This document shows, piece by piece, positions 1 through 10,117 of a stretch of DNA of 64,000 nucleotides; positions within the stretch are counted from its first letter, which is position 1; each line of letters opens with the position of its first letter. The translations under genes were made by a program, and so were the position numbers. The stretch is from Eutreptiella sp. 'Long Island Sound 2002' (lineage: Eukaryota > Euglenozoa > Euglenophyceae > Eutreptiales > Eutreptiaceae). The notes under the pieces are model-generated. The model saw nothing but the letters and a program-made list of their open reading frames with translations, made no database searches and was not told the origin of the DNA. The stretch covers positions 40,896,806 to 40,960,805 of the forward strand of contig OZ038392.1 of NCBI GenBank assembly GCA_964036045.1, read 5' to 3'.

Positions 1-104
1 CCCCCCCCGCCCCCTCCCCCCCACTGACCGGAACCCGCCCTCAAAAACCCCCATACCCAACAAAAGCACAGGAGGTGACCGGTGACGTCGGGGAACATCC
101 CGGG

Positions 105-178
105 TGGTAGCCAAAGGAATATGCCCAGCACTGAGCGCAGCCAAAAGCGTGCTTTGAGAGATATTCCTTTGGCTACCA
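105..178. repeat. Perfect 18-bp inverted repeat (hairpin)
   Basis: Arms 105-122 and 161-178 are exact reverse complements (TGGTAGCCAAAGGAATAT and its complement) around a 38-base spacer that can extend the stem (AGCAC/GTGCT). A third exact copy of the left arm lies at 987-1004, just upstream of the transposase-like gene. It could be a MITE remnant or a small-RNA-type hairpin; neither is proven. Confidence 0.85.
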
Positions 179-180
179 GA

Positions 181-960
181 CCGGACGGAGGACCGGTCCG
201 GTCTTGTGGGTAAAATTGCCACTTGTTGGGCAAAGATAAGGTCAAGGGTTTGGAAAGGTGGCCGAAATGATGGTTTAGATGGTTTTCTTAGATTCAACAA
301 TATTTTGAAGAAAAGCAGTAAGACCGGTTTCAGAGACCGGTGAGACCGGTCTTTGTTTTCTATACCGCTTGGTGACACTTTGGAGCACTTTGGAGCACTT
401 GATGACACTTCCCTCCCATACTTGCCTTTGCGCGCCCATTGCGGCATGCCGTCACCAAACACCGTACACACACGGTACACACAAACACCTAATGTGCTTC
501 CCATGTCCCTTTGACGACTTTAGCCTTGTGTGTAACATGAAAAGCACGCAACATAGATAAAATAAGGTGGTCTGACACTTTCCAGAGACCTTCAGAACAC
601 TTACAGTAGGACCAGTTAGACCGGTCTATGCAAAGTGATCTAAACCGCATTGGACCGCTTCACTTTAGACCACTTTAGAACACTTTACAATAGGACCGGT
701 CAAACCGGTCTTTGCAAAGTGATCTAAACCGCATCGGACCGCATCGCTTTAGACCAGTTTAGACCACTTTAGGTGCTAAAGTGTGCTAAAGTGTGCTAAA
801 GTGGTCCGGTCCGTTCGGTTTGCAAAGACCGGTCCGACCGGTCCGACCGGTCTTCCTGAAATGAACGTTTCAGCCCAAAACACTAAAGTGGCACGAAGCG
901 GTCTAAACTGAACGGTTGGTGATTAAAGTGACCCCAAGTGGTAAGTTTGCAAAGACCGGT
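181..960. repeat. GACCGGTC-rich palindromic repeat region
   Basis: The palindrome GACCGGTC and variants recur many times. About 606-690 and 691-770 are direct copies of a unit of roughly 85 bases containing 'tgcaaagtgatctaaaccgca'-like sequence. From 775 to 910 the motifs CTAAAGTG and GGTCCGGTCC appear in inverted orientation relative to CACTTTAG further left. I see no coding sequence. The region may hold the subterminal repeats of a DNA transposon whose gene follows, but no matching inverted terminus was found downstream of that gene. Confidence 0.6.
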
Positions 961-1095
961 GGACCGGTCCTGAAAATATTCGCATATGGTAGCCAAAGGA
1001 ATATAGCAGAGGAAGCATGGGGTGGAGACTGGAGTGTGACGCAGTGGGATGAGGAGAAGATCGAGCTGCACAACAAGGTACCAAAAACAAACACA

Positions 1096-2604
1096 ATGCA
1101 AAGAGAGGTGATTTGGGATGAATGCATTAATCTTTGTCGCCTACGGCTAGCTTTGAAGACTAGTGCAGAGCGTATCCGCGACAATGTTGACCGTCGCGTA
1201 CGATGGGATTGCGTGGAGGCTGTGTGGTTCTGGTTGACAACAACAGTTGCCACCTTCAGTGCACTTATTCAACAGTCCCTTCCGGTTGCATGGTGTTCGC
1301 TATTGGCTGCCTTCACATTGATGTGTGATGCACTATCCGCTGGTAGTGAGTGGGTTCAACCTGATCCTCAACGAGCGGGGGAATTGTGGATCAGGGTTGG
1401 GCTGGATGGGGTACCTCTATGGAAAGCACATGTTGTGGCTTGCACTATGGCACCGTGCGCACACCTACGGTCCCTACCCATGCAAAGCCCCCATCGGCAC
1501 TTCGTTTTTTGTCTATTGCGCGGCACCGAATCGAAAGAGGTGGTGGCTGAGATGTTACGACATTGTAAAGTGGTTGAGGATGTGCAAAAACTAGACGGAT
1601 CCACAGTTTTCATCCAGGGTAAACAATACACCGTCCGCGTCTTCCTATGCGGTGACCACATGCTGATGTACAAGATTGCAGGCCGTGACCCTCCATCATG
1701 CACGCGACCGGAACGCAGACCCTGCCCGTGTTGCGATGCGACACCGGATGACGTGGCTTCCTACATTATCCCTTGCCCTGCAATGGCGGCGTCTGGCACA
1801 GCAATGTTTCCCACCATACCGATTGATCAATGCGCCATTGACTGTTCACATGGCATTGTCAATGTCCTCTTCACTGTGCAGATTCCACTAGTTGCAAAGA
1901 TTCTCGAAGATGCAGGCCTTCCCAAAGCAGCAGTAGACCGGTTCATTGCGGGGATTGACGTGGACATTGTCGCATTAACCAGTGGTGATGATGATGGTGC
2001 TGCTCTACCTCGGTCTATCAGCAATGCTCTGAAATTCTATGAGAAGCGTCTATATAATCCTATTGTTGATATGATGTGTCAACATTGCAAAACAGTAACT
2101 CGCATTGATAACCGCGACGTTGAAACCGCGGACCTTGTCATGTCAATGTTCACTTTGACACACCGTATGCTTCGTGTTGCATATAAGCCTAAGCCGAGTG
2201 CTGAGGACATTTCTGGTGCATGTGACGCGGCTACTTCATTGCGAAAGGTGTTGCATGCGTTGGATGCGCCATGCACTCCATGGATGCATGTGTGGACGTG
2301 CCATGTGCCACAGTTTTTGCGCAGATGGGGTACCCTTGAGCCTTTCCTTTGCCATGGCTTTGAAGGCCGTTGGCGAGACTTGAAGGCTGAGATTAAACTA
2401 TCTACTCATGGGCAATGGAAGGGGGCAAAGTGTGGCTTTGAGACGGTCATCCAATATAGTATTGCAACTTGGTCTCTACTCAAACTACAAGTGCCTCTTG
2501 TGGGGAGATCATTCCATGTTCCTAAGACATATGGCTCTGCAATGTGGGATGAATTTGTGAAATATGTTCGACAACAAACCAAGGACCGCAATGCATCAGA
2601 GTAG
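1096..2604 (+). CDS. DDE/RNase H-like transposase-like protein
   Basis: The frame is open from about 907. The first ATG is at 1096, giving 502 residues; the upstream part contains dispersed repeats and is probably not coding, although a donor-like AAGGTACC at 1075-1082 leaves room for an upstream exon. The layout matches a large group of transposon-derived eukaryotic proteins abundant in sponges, cnidarians and Rhizophagus. With residues numbered from the frame start at 916, there is a 'CGDHMLMYKIAG' segment (Asp247), a Cys cluster CPCC at 270-273, 'AIDCSHGIVN' (Asp309), and 'CHVPQFL..WG' followed by 'GFEGRWRDLK' (Glu483). Asp247, Asp309 and Glu483 are candidate catalytic residues by analogy with that group and with the RAG1/Transib layout. 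The alignment is from memory of motif spacing, so superfamily assignment is open. No terminal inverted repeats were found. Confidence 0.55.
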   Translation: MQREVIWDECINLCRLRLALKTSAERIRDNVDRRVRWDCVEAVWFWLTTTVATFSALIQQSLPVAWCSLLAAFTLMCDALSAGSEWVQPDPQRAGELWIRVGLDGVPLWKAHVVACTMAPCAHLRSLPMQSPHRHFVFCLLRGTESKEVVAEMLRHCKVVEDVQKLDGSTVFIQGKQYTVRVFLCGDHMLMYKIAGRDPPSCTRPERRPCPCCDATPDDVASYIIPCPAMAASGTAMFPTIPIDQCAIDCSHGIVNVLFTVQIPLVAKILEDAGLPKAAVDRFIAGIDVDIVALTSGDDDGAALPRSISNALKFYEKRLYNPIVDMMCQHCKTVTRIDNRDVETADLVMSMFTLTHRMLRVAYKPKPSAEDISGACDAATSLRKVLHALDAPCTPWMHVWTCHVPQFLRRWGTLEPFLCHGFEGRWRDLKAEIKLSTHGQWKGAKCGFETVIQYSIATWSLLKLQVPLVGRSFHVPKTYGSAMWDEFVKYVRQQTKDRNASE

Positions 2605-2810
2605 TTGTGATGTACCCTTCCCTTGTGATGTGCATGCACGTGAGTGTATTTGTGCGCATGCTCACCTACACGCGCACGCCAAAAAAAACAGCTCAAGTGT
2701 AAGAATCAACGCCAAAAAAACACCTGCAGTTTTTGGAAAATGCGCCAAAAATGACAGTTCAAGTGTATGATTCTGAGTTACTTGGGCAAGAATACGGGTG
2801 GGAACAAAAC

Positions 2811-3441
2811 ATGTGTGTGGACGGTGATAGGTGATCAAAACCCTACCTATGAACCATATGGATATGGAGCGCAAAAGGTGCAAAAACGGGCCAAAAACAC
2901 CTCAAATCTACATCGTTCATCACATTCTTATGCCCGTAGTATCATAGTTTATGTAGTTCTTATCATTCAAATGCATACAATACCAACCCAAGCCCCAAAC
3001 ATGTGTGTGGACGGTGATAGGTGATCAAAACCCTACCTATGAACCATATGGATATGGAGCACAAATGGTGCAAAAACGGGCCAAAAACACCTCAAAACTA
3101 CATTGTTCATCCCATGCTTGTGCCCGTAATATCATATTTTATTTCTTACCCAGCATTCAAATGCTTACAATGCCATCCTATGCCCCAAACATGTGTGTGG
3201 ACGGTGATAGGTGATCAAAACCCTACCTATGAACCATATGGATATGGAGCGCAAAAGGTGCAAAAACGGGCCAAAAACACCTCATGCACCTCATGTTCAT
3301 TGTTCATCCCATTCTTATGCACATAGTATCATATTTTATGTAGTTCTTATCATTCAAATGCATACAATACCAACCCAAGCCCCAAACATGTGTGTGGACG
3401 GTGATAGGTGATCAAAACCCTACCTATGAACCATATGGATA
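2811..3441. repeat. ~190-bp tandem repeat, 3.3 copies
   Basis: Units start with ATGTGTGTGGACGGTGATAG at 2811, 3001, 3191 and 3388 (periods 190, 190, 197). The first ~90 bases of each unit are near identical and the remainder is diverged. Short ORFs here are by-products of the repetition. The preceding A-rich stretch (2605-2810) contains two copies of a 'cagttcaagtgta' motif and runs of GCCAAAAA. It looks like satellite or minisatellite DNA. Confidence 0.85.
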
Positions 3442-3937
3442 TTGGGCCCCATGGTGCATGAGAAAGGGATGAATAGCCTAGAATAAAGGCAAAACATCGC
3501 TTGTCATGTAGGCTTCTACCAATGGTGATGACAATTTGTTCATATATCACCTCTATACCACCTCTTCCAGCCCTGTAAGGCCCTCTACATGGCGTCCATA
3601 GACCCTATAACCATGAAAAAGAGTGGTTATTGGCTAGAAAAGTGTGAATTTCTCAAAATCTGTGCCTGCCAATCTGGATTTTTTTAGGTCAGCAGCAAGG
3701 TATTGATCTCGGGGACACGCTCATGCCTTTACTTTGCTTCCAACTGCGAAAAAAAGTGGACTTTTTGGCGATTTTCTATTGCGCACGGCGGTCGGGAATC
3801 TGAAACTCGCGTACGCGGCAGTTGCTGACAGTTGATCTGTGGGTCCAGCTCCAGCGACAGCATAATTTTGTTAAAATTTTGAGAAAACACAAAAACAACA
3901 GTACTACTGTGTGCAGTTTGATATCTTTGTTCTGAAA
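3442..3937. other. Non-coding, nothing recognised
   Basis: Ordinary mixed-composition sequence between the 190-bp repeat and the C-rich tract. I see no convincing reading frame, RNA gene or terminal repeat. Confidence 0.5.
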
Positions 3938-5398
3938 ATGCATGACTTTGAATTTTGGGGGGGAAAAGCTGCTAAAATCATAGGTGAAGGGGTCCAAGGG
4001 CCATACCCGCAACACCAACCCCACCACTACCGACGCCACCACCACCAGCGGCCCCACCACCACCACCACCAACACCGACCCCGCCACTACCACTGCCCAC
4101 CACCCTACCCCACCGGGCCACAACCCCCCGTGCACGAACAGCACCAGCGAATGGGATGGCAGCCACCGAGCGCTCCACCCGCATACCCCACATACCACCA
4201 GGGGCCAGCCCCCCGTACCAGCCACCCCCCCCGTACCAGGAACCGTATCCCCCCGGCCAGCACGTCCACGCCGAAGGGGCCCCCCAGGCCCAACCCCGCC
4301 ACGGACAGTCACTCGACCCATACCACCAGCCGCTGCCGCCACCACACCCCTACGTGGCGGATCCATGGACGACGGGGGGACCTCCCCCCCCCTGCTCAGT
4401 ACCAGGCGGCACCACGCGAGGCCCCCCAGGACCCGCCGACGCCTCCTGACTGGCCCGACTCGAGGGATGAGGCCCGGTCCCGCAAACGGCGGCACTCCCG
4501 CTCCCCCCCCGAACAGCACACTCGCCCCCGACGCCCACACTCCGCACACCGCCACCGCGCCTCAATGACCAACTCGCGCCGCTCCCGCTCCCCCAGGTGC
4601 CACCACGACCCCCCAGGACCCCGCTCCCGCCGCTCCCGCTCCCCCGGGCGCCACCACGAGCGCCTACGCCCCCCCATGTCCACCTCCCCCTCCCCCCTCC
4701 GGCCGTACACGACCCCCACCCCCAGCCCCCGCCACCACCGCTCCCGCTCCCCCCGGCGCCGCCAGGCACGCCACAGCCGCCCCACCTCCACCTCCCCCTC
4801 CCCCCACAGGCCCCGCCGGGCTCCCCGATCCCCCCGCCGCCCATACCCATCCACCACCCCCAGCCCCCGCCACCACCACTCCCGCTCCCCCAGGCACCGC
4901 CACCGCCGCCCCATGTCCACCTCCCCCTCCCGTCCCCCCCTCCGCCCGTACCCGTCCTCCACCCCCAGCCCCCGCCACCGCCACTCCCGCTCCCCCAGGC
5001 ACCGCCACCCCCACCACCACCACAGGTCCACGTCCTCCCCCCGCCCCTCCAGAGCCCCGGGCACGGACCCCTCTCCCCCCCAGGCCCCCGCCCACCTCGC
5101 CTGGTGGTCTGCCCCCACTTTGCAGGAGCTCCGCCGCTGGGTGAAGTGGGCCGGGGGAGCGGGAAGGCAAGATGGAGTGCACATGGTACATAACTCCGCC
5201 ACCCCTACACCCCCCAAGCCCTCCGCCCATGGCTCCAGGCCACCCACCCCCAGGCCTGGGCCATCGGCGGCCCCTCCCCACCCCGCCACAACCACACCAG
5301 GAAGGGGAAGGACAAGGGCAAGGGGAGGGCAAGGGACACCAAGGGGCACTCAGGCAAGAGGGCACGGAGGGGCCCGAAGTGAGGGCAGGCACCCATAG
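3938..5398 (+). CDS. SR/His/Pro-rich low-complexity open frame (doubtful)
   Basis: An ATG at 3938 opens a long frame whose product is almost entirely low complexity: His-rich (about 4010-4110), then Arg-Ser and Ser-Pro-Arg repeats such as 'RHHRSRSPRR' and 'TSPSP' (about 4460-5060). SR repeats resemble splicing-factor tails, which is why the frame is listed. Against a real gene, the other two + frames and several - frames are equally open because the DNA is extremely C-rich and T-poor, no folded domain is visible, and the underlying DNA is an imperfect minisatellite. Treat as probably non-coding. Confidence 0.15.
   Translation: MHDFEFWGGKAAKIIGEGVQGPYPQHQPHHYRRHHHQRPHHHHHQHRPRHYHCPPPYPTGPQPPVHEQHQRMGWQPPSAPPAYPTYHQGPAPRTSHPPRTRNRIPPASTSTPKGPPRPNPATDSHSTHTTSRCRHHTPTWRIHGRRGDLPPPAQYQAAPREAPQDPPTPPDWPDSRDEARSRKRRHSRSPPEQHTRPRRPHSAHRHRASMTNSRRSRSPRCHHDPPGPRSRRSRSPGRHHERLRPPMSTSPSPLRPYTTPTPSPRHHRSRSPRRRQARHSRPTSTSPSPHRPRRAPRSPRRPYPSTTPSPRHHHSRSPRHRHRRPMSTSPSRPPLRPYPSSTPSPRHRHSRSPRHRHPHHHHRSTSSPRPSRAPGTDPSPPQAPAHLAWWSAPTLQELRRWVKWAGGAGRQDGVHMVHNSATPTPPKPSAHGSRPPTPRPGPSAAPPHPATTTPGRGRTRARGGQGTPRGTQARGHGGARSEGRHP
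4580..5080. repeat. C-rich minisatellite
   Basis: Blocks beginning with CCCCCAGCCCCCGCCACC recur near 4720, 4858 and 4963, each followed by 'ctcccgctcccc(c/a)' and alternating with 'catgtccacctcccc' blocks near 4676, 4785 and 4912. The period varies from about 105 to 138 bases. It codes for SR-like repeats in one frame and poly-Pro in another. Confidence 0.65.
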
Positions 5399-7290
5399 GG
5401 ACAGGGCGCCGGAAGAGACACCACATGGGGGCAGGAAACCACCCAAGAACCCGAAAGGGGCAGGAGCGGAGACCGAAGCACGGAGGGCACCACATCAAAC
5501 GCCACGACCCACACCTAGGAAGGGCACCACGACGGGGGGACCAGCTCCGCCCCACCCCCACCGAACGCCGCACGACTCCCGGGGGCGCACCCCCCAACAC
5601 GCACCGTCGAAGCAAGCATCGGACGCCATGCGGATCACACCAGCGCACACCCACCGGCCACCGGAAACCACACGGAGAATGGAGGGCACACCTACACGGG
5701 GAGAACGGGCCACACCCACAGAGGAAGCCGCAGGGAACGCTGCCGCACGGCGCACCACCACGCCCTCACCGCCAGGCGACGACCCCGGCCGCCACAAGGG
5801 CCACCTCACAAGCACCGGAAGAGGACGAAGGCACGGCCACAGCGACCAGGGCTAGGCACCGGGACCCCCAGAGGACACGGGACCAAGGCACAGGCCCCCA
5901 GGGAGGGCAACCCCACGTACGCGTACCCGACCCACCAGCCCGAGCGGCACGCCCAGGCCCCCACAGCACGGACCCAGCGAGACACCCACACCTAACCGCA
6001 CCCCCCAGCCACCAGCCAGCCACACTCCGGCCCGCACTCCGCACCACGACACAGGCCGGGCTGACCTCCACTGACCCACCACGGCACAACGCGAGACCAC
6101 GGCACACCGCACCACAGCGCGCCACAGTGCAACGCGCCACAGCACAATGCGACGCGACGCACCACAGAGCAGCACAACACGGCACGACTGACCCTAACCT
6201 GAAGGACAAACCGAAGCAAGCCACCGCACACCCCGGAAGGCGCCGCACCAGCACGCCACACACCGGCACCGCAGGCCACACACGGGGCCACCGCGCGCCC
6301 CGCAACAACGGTGGCGGACCACCCAGAAGGTTAAAACCGGCACCGCAAAGGAGAAAGGACACGAACAACCCCAGCCCCCTAACCTAGAGCCACACGCAGG
6401 ATAGGGCGCCGAGCCCAACGTGTACATAGCCCACCCGACCCATGGGGCCGGAACACGGAACACGCCCGGAACACGCCAACAGCAGCCCGGAAGACCACAC
6501 TGAATGCGGGCCAATGCGTGCGCCAGCCCAGGGTAGGCAGAGGGAGGAACGGGCAGCCCCCCCCCCCAAAAAAAACAGGGGGGGGGGGCGGGGGGGGGGG
6601 GCGCGAAAACAGCCCACAGCCACCAAACCGCCCGCCAACACCACAAGAGGCGGCCAAACCGCCCACCCAGAAGGCACCGAACACGGGACCCCCAAGAGGC
6701 ACAGGGGTACCACCCAGCCAAAACCGGCAACACCAAGCCAGGAACAGCGGCCCACCGGGAAAAGGGACACCGAAACATGCAACCACACACCACGAGAAAA
6801 AAAAAAAAAAAAAAGAGCCAGCAGCGCAGCCCGAAAGAAAGGGGATGGGGGGACAGGGGCCACAAGGCCCGGGAAAGGGACACCCAGCAACCGACACCAC
6901 AAAGCCAAACCAAAAAAAAAAAGCGCAAAAAACACACCCCGACAACCCAGCCAAGAAGGGCGGGGCACAGCCGAGACCCGGGCCGGGCACGCACGCCCAC
7001 ACCGCACACCGGAACCGGAAACGGCGGGGGGCAAGCGGAGCGCGCACGCAACCACACGCGTCCCATAAGCAGGCCAAAACCTAAGCCCAACCACGAACAC
7101 CACAAACAGCCGGCAAAAGAGGGACAACACCACAAACCGTGCCCAAACACACCCACCCAAGACCCCAGCCAGGACTGGCGGGGTTAACAAAACCCACACC
7201 CAACCGCAACCCGGACCCCAACACAAACCCGCACAACAGTAGGAAACCCAGTGCCCACAGCCCGGGCACTAAGGCAGCCCGTGCCATGCA
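5216..7290. other. T-depleted tract (+ strand)
   Basis: The + strand is nearly devoid of T for about 2 kb. Lines 6781-6840 and 6901-7020 contain no T at all, and between 6709 and 7060 only two T are present (6778, 6846). A, C and G are all common, so this is not a simple homopurine tract. Because every stop codon contains T, all + frames look open, and the long ORFs here should not be read as genes. I see no recognisable protein. Confidence 0.8.
6557..6602. repeat. Homopolymer cluster C11-A8-G11-C-G12
   Basis: Eleven C are followed by eight A, CA, eleven G, C and twelve G. The G runs could form a G-quadruplex and the C run could pair with them. Run lengths may be unreliable in the assembly. 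Confidence 0.8.
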
Positions 7291-7726
7291 GGTGACCCGG
7301 CCAAACAAGATCCGGAGACCGGGGGTAAGGCTGCATCCTAAGGCCTGCGCTGCTTTGGGACTCGAGGCGGAGCGTGCGACACCCAAGCGCCTCGGAACCC
7401 TAGTACCAAGAATGTGCATGCATGCCTTGGGAACGGGATACGCCAGGAAGTTCGGTGAACCTCTAGGGTTCCGCCCAAAGGAGGGGACGTGCGCAAGTAC
7501 GGAGGCACACCCTCCCGGCGAGACAAGCACATCACGCCGGCGGCGATCAGCCCTCCCGGTGTTGCCCGTGGCCGCTTTGTTGGGGGCCAACAGTCAGGTC
7601 TAGCGGGATGTAAGCCGCCTCCACTCTCCACGCGCGGAGCCTCTTCCTGTTCGTCACAGGGGCGACGCAAGGGGGAACCATGGGGCGCCTCTCCACGACC
7701 TAGTACACCTACCTACCTACCTCCGG
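7291..7726. other. GC-rich, nothing recognised
   Basis: T reappears from about 7300. No convincing frame or domain is seen. A short ACCTACCTACCTACCT run lies near 7705-7722, just before the LTR relic. Confidence 0.4.
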
Positions 7727-8165
7727 GGAATGAGGGGTCTATGGGTGTGATTGTGTATGTTTCCATCTTTCCCCAATTTTGCTTGATTTGTGTTCATATG
7801 CCAATTTCAGAGCTTCTTCTTTATTCTATTGGTGCAATTCTATGTACATGCCCAACGCCCATGTCTCCGTGTGCACCGTGAGACGACCGGCGTGTTGAAA
7901 GGAGCTGTTGAGTGTCAACGCGGGACCTCAACCAACCTTGGAAGCCCTCAGCGTGTATTATTTGGATTTGAGCTATTGTACTTGGGAGTTGGTTATTGCA
8001 AGGGATCAGGATTTGTGTGAAGGAGCCATATTTACTATTTTTTGTGGGAAACTGTGCAGGATAGGGCAAGATCATGCAGAACCTGGTGAGAAGCAAGACC
8101 ATAGGAGTGACAGGAAATGGTGGAAGGGGTACAGCAGGGGCCGGTCCTGGTAGGGACCTTCTTTA
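7727..8165 (+). mobile_element. Relic of a B-family LTR end (U5 side)
   Basis: This stretch aligns, with indels, to 13303-13671, the last ~370 bases of element B's 5' LTR. Shared blocks include the start (GGGAATGAGGGGTCTATGG), 'cgtgagacgaccgg' and the end 'ggtcctggtagggaccttcttta'. What follows (ATGGGAGCAAGAG) looks like a decayed version of the TGGTAGCAGAGG primer-binding site. The rest of the LTR and the internal region are absent, so it is a fragment. Confidence 0.65.
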
Positions 8166-8588
8166 ATGGGAGCAAGAGTTGCAACAATGGTGTGGAGTAG
8201 TAGGTACAAGAGGGACGAGTAGTTCTTTGCCGTGTTTTGCCGTTTGTGTGCTTTGTTCTTCTCTGCCTGTTGCTCTTAGTGATTGGACTTGGAGTACAGG
8301 TGTACTCTTAAAAGAGTTACCTTCACATTCACGTCATGTCTAATCATGGGAGCAAGAGTTGCAACAATGGTGTGGAGTTGTTGGTACAAGAGGGACGAGT
8401 AGTTCCTTGCCGTGTTTTGCCGTTTGTGTGCTTTGTTCTTCTCTGCCCGTTGCTCTTAGTGGTTGGACTTGGAGTACAAGTGTACTCTTAACGGAGTTAC
8501 CTTCACATTCACGTCATGTCTAATCATGGGAGCAAGAGTTGCAACAATGGTGTGGAGTGGTTGGTACAAGAGGGACGAGTAGTTCATA
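8166..8588. repeat. 180-bp tandem repeat, 2.35 copies
   Basis: Units start with ATGGGAGCAAGAGTTGCAAC at 8166, 8346 and 8526, an exact 180-base period with high identity. The repeat begins at the decayed primer-binding site of the LTR relic, suggesting amplification of an element leader. Confidence 0.85.
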
Positions 8589-9080
8589 GTTCATATATAT
8601 AGTTATATTTTATAGTTCATATAAACAGAGTTTATATTAAACAGAGATATTAAACAGAGATATTAAACAGAGTTTATATATATAGTTCATAGTTCATAGT
8701 TCAAGACCAAAAATGCGTCAAAAATGGGTCAAAAACGCATTTTCCCAAAAGTGATCTTGGACCATTTGGGATGCTCAAACAAGTGTTTTTGGCCCATTTT
8801 GAGCCCGTGGTGTCGCGTTTTGGCCCGTGGAAAGTCCCAAAATGCCTTGAAAATGGGCTGTTTTGGGACCAAAATTGGGTCAAAAATGTGCGTTGTTTGT
8901 GTCAAAGAGGCCCAAAACCAAGAACGGGCCGTATCTTGGGGTATGTGGCTCAAAACCGAATTCCGAGGGCACCTAGTCCACCCGCAACCCCCCACTTTTT
9001 GTGGTTTCCAAGCCTCGGAATCACCGAACGAGACGCGTAGACCCCCGTACCAGAACTTCTGCGATGCATGAAATCATGTA
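8589..9080. other. AT-rich simple sequence, then hairpin-rich DNA
   Basis: 8589-8703 is built from 'agttcata', 'tatata' and 'aacagag' repeats. From 8704, short self-complementary words recur (for example AAAATGCG near 8711 and CGCATTTT near 8736; CCAAAA and TTTTGG pairs). No coding sequence is recognised. Confidence 0.5.
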
Positions 9081-9239
9081 AAAAAGACCGTTTTCTGAAA
9101 AAAAAAAATTGCCGGCGATGCAGAATGATGCTGTGCATACGATCGACACATTGCGACACCGTCGACACAATTTTTCACAATCCAAGGGATCTGTGTTGCA
9201 ATGGTATTGGACCAAGAAAAGCAGGTTGTCACGAATGCA

Positions 9240-9778
9240 AGAAGGGAGTGTGGGTTGGAAAGAGGTCTAGTCGCGAAATGAGGTGCCAAGTCAAAAGGAA
9301 TATGGGGTGTCCAAGTAACATATTGGTGCATTGGGACCACTTTCTGTTCGCACTTGATTTCCTCTAGCAAGGTAGATACCCATGTTGGTTGGAAAGTTGG
9401 TTTCGTCACCACAAGAGAGGTACGAATGTGCTTTCGCAGGTGATTTCCTCTTGCAACGTGGATTACGAAGGTGGTTTTAGCTGTTGGATTCGTCGTGAAA
9501 GGAGGTGCCAAGTCAAAAGGAATATGCCTATGCAAGTGAAATGTTGGTTGCTTTTGATTTCCCTTTGCAAGGTAGACACAAATGCTGGTACGGGACTTTG
9601 ATTCATCACAAAAGGGAGGTATGAATGTACTTTCGCTCTTGATTTCCTCTTGCAAGGATGATACGAATGGTGATGTTGCAATTGGATTCGTCACCGAAAG
9701 GGAGGAAGGAATGTGGTTTCGCACCTGATTCCCTCTTGCAAGGGAGACACGAATGTTGATTTGCATTTGGGTTTCCAA
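9240..9778. repeat. ~85-bp tandem repeat, five to six copies
   Basis: Copies of 'gatttcctcttgcaagg' recur near 9356, 9441, 9556, 9641 and 9727 (spacing 85, 115, 85, 86), each followed by 'acgaatg' and 'ttcgtcac.aaagggagg'. A 234-residue open frame on the - strand across this block simply translates the repeat. Confidence 0.75.
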
Positions 9779-10005
9779 CTATTTTAGTCACAAAAGGCTG
9801 GCGCGATTCACACTTGTCTTTCAGATGCTTGGAATACTTTTTTTGGTGTTGCTCGTTTTCCCTTTGCCTTTTGAACATTGTGGAGAGGACAATCGCAAAG
9901 GGAAAGAAGGATGCAAAATAGAGCTAAAGGTATTTATGCCCTAGCTAATATATATAGTTAATATATATAGTTAATATATGCATGTGCATGTGCATGTGTA
10001 TGTAT

Positions 10006-10047
<42 letters not shown>

Positions 10048-10117
10048 ATCACATCTGTGCCAACCCTACTTGTTTCTTCTCTTTCTCCCTCTTTTCTTTT
10101 TTGGGGTGCCATTCCAG
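9779..10117 (+). other. Putative intron with (TG)n tract before the OTU gene
   Basis: AAAG|GTATTT near 9930 is a plausible splice donor. TG repeats run from about 10012 to 10046, and a pyrimidine-rich stretch ends in CCATTCCAG at 10117, a good splice acceptor. Any upstream exon is uncertain. Confidence 0.35.

Noticed and set aside
2811-3441. Short repeated ORFs in the 190-bp repeat
   Set aside because: The same peptide recurs only because the DNA unit recurs; unit length 190 shifts frame between copies.
4000-7290. Many long overlapping ORFs in all + frames and several - frames
   Set aside because: The + strand lacks T, so stops cannot occur there; products are low complexity and show no domain.
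9074-9778. 234-residue open frame on the - strand
   Set aside because: It is the translation of a ~85-bp tandem repeat with varying unit length; no domain.
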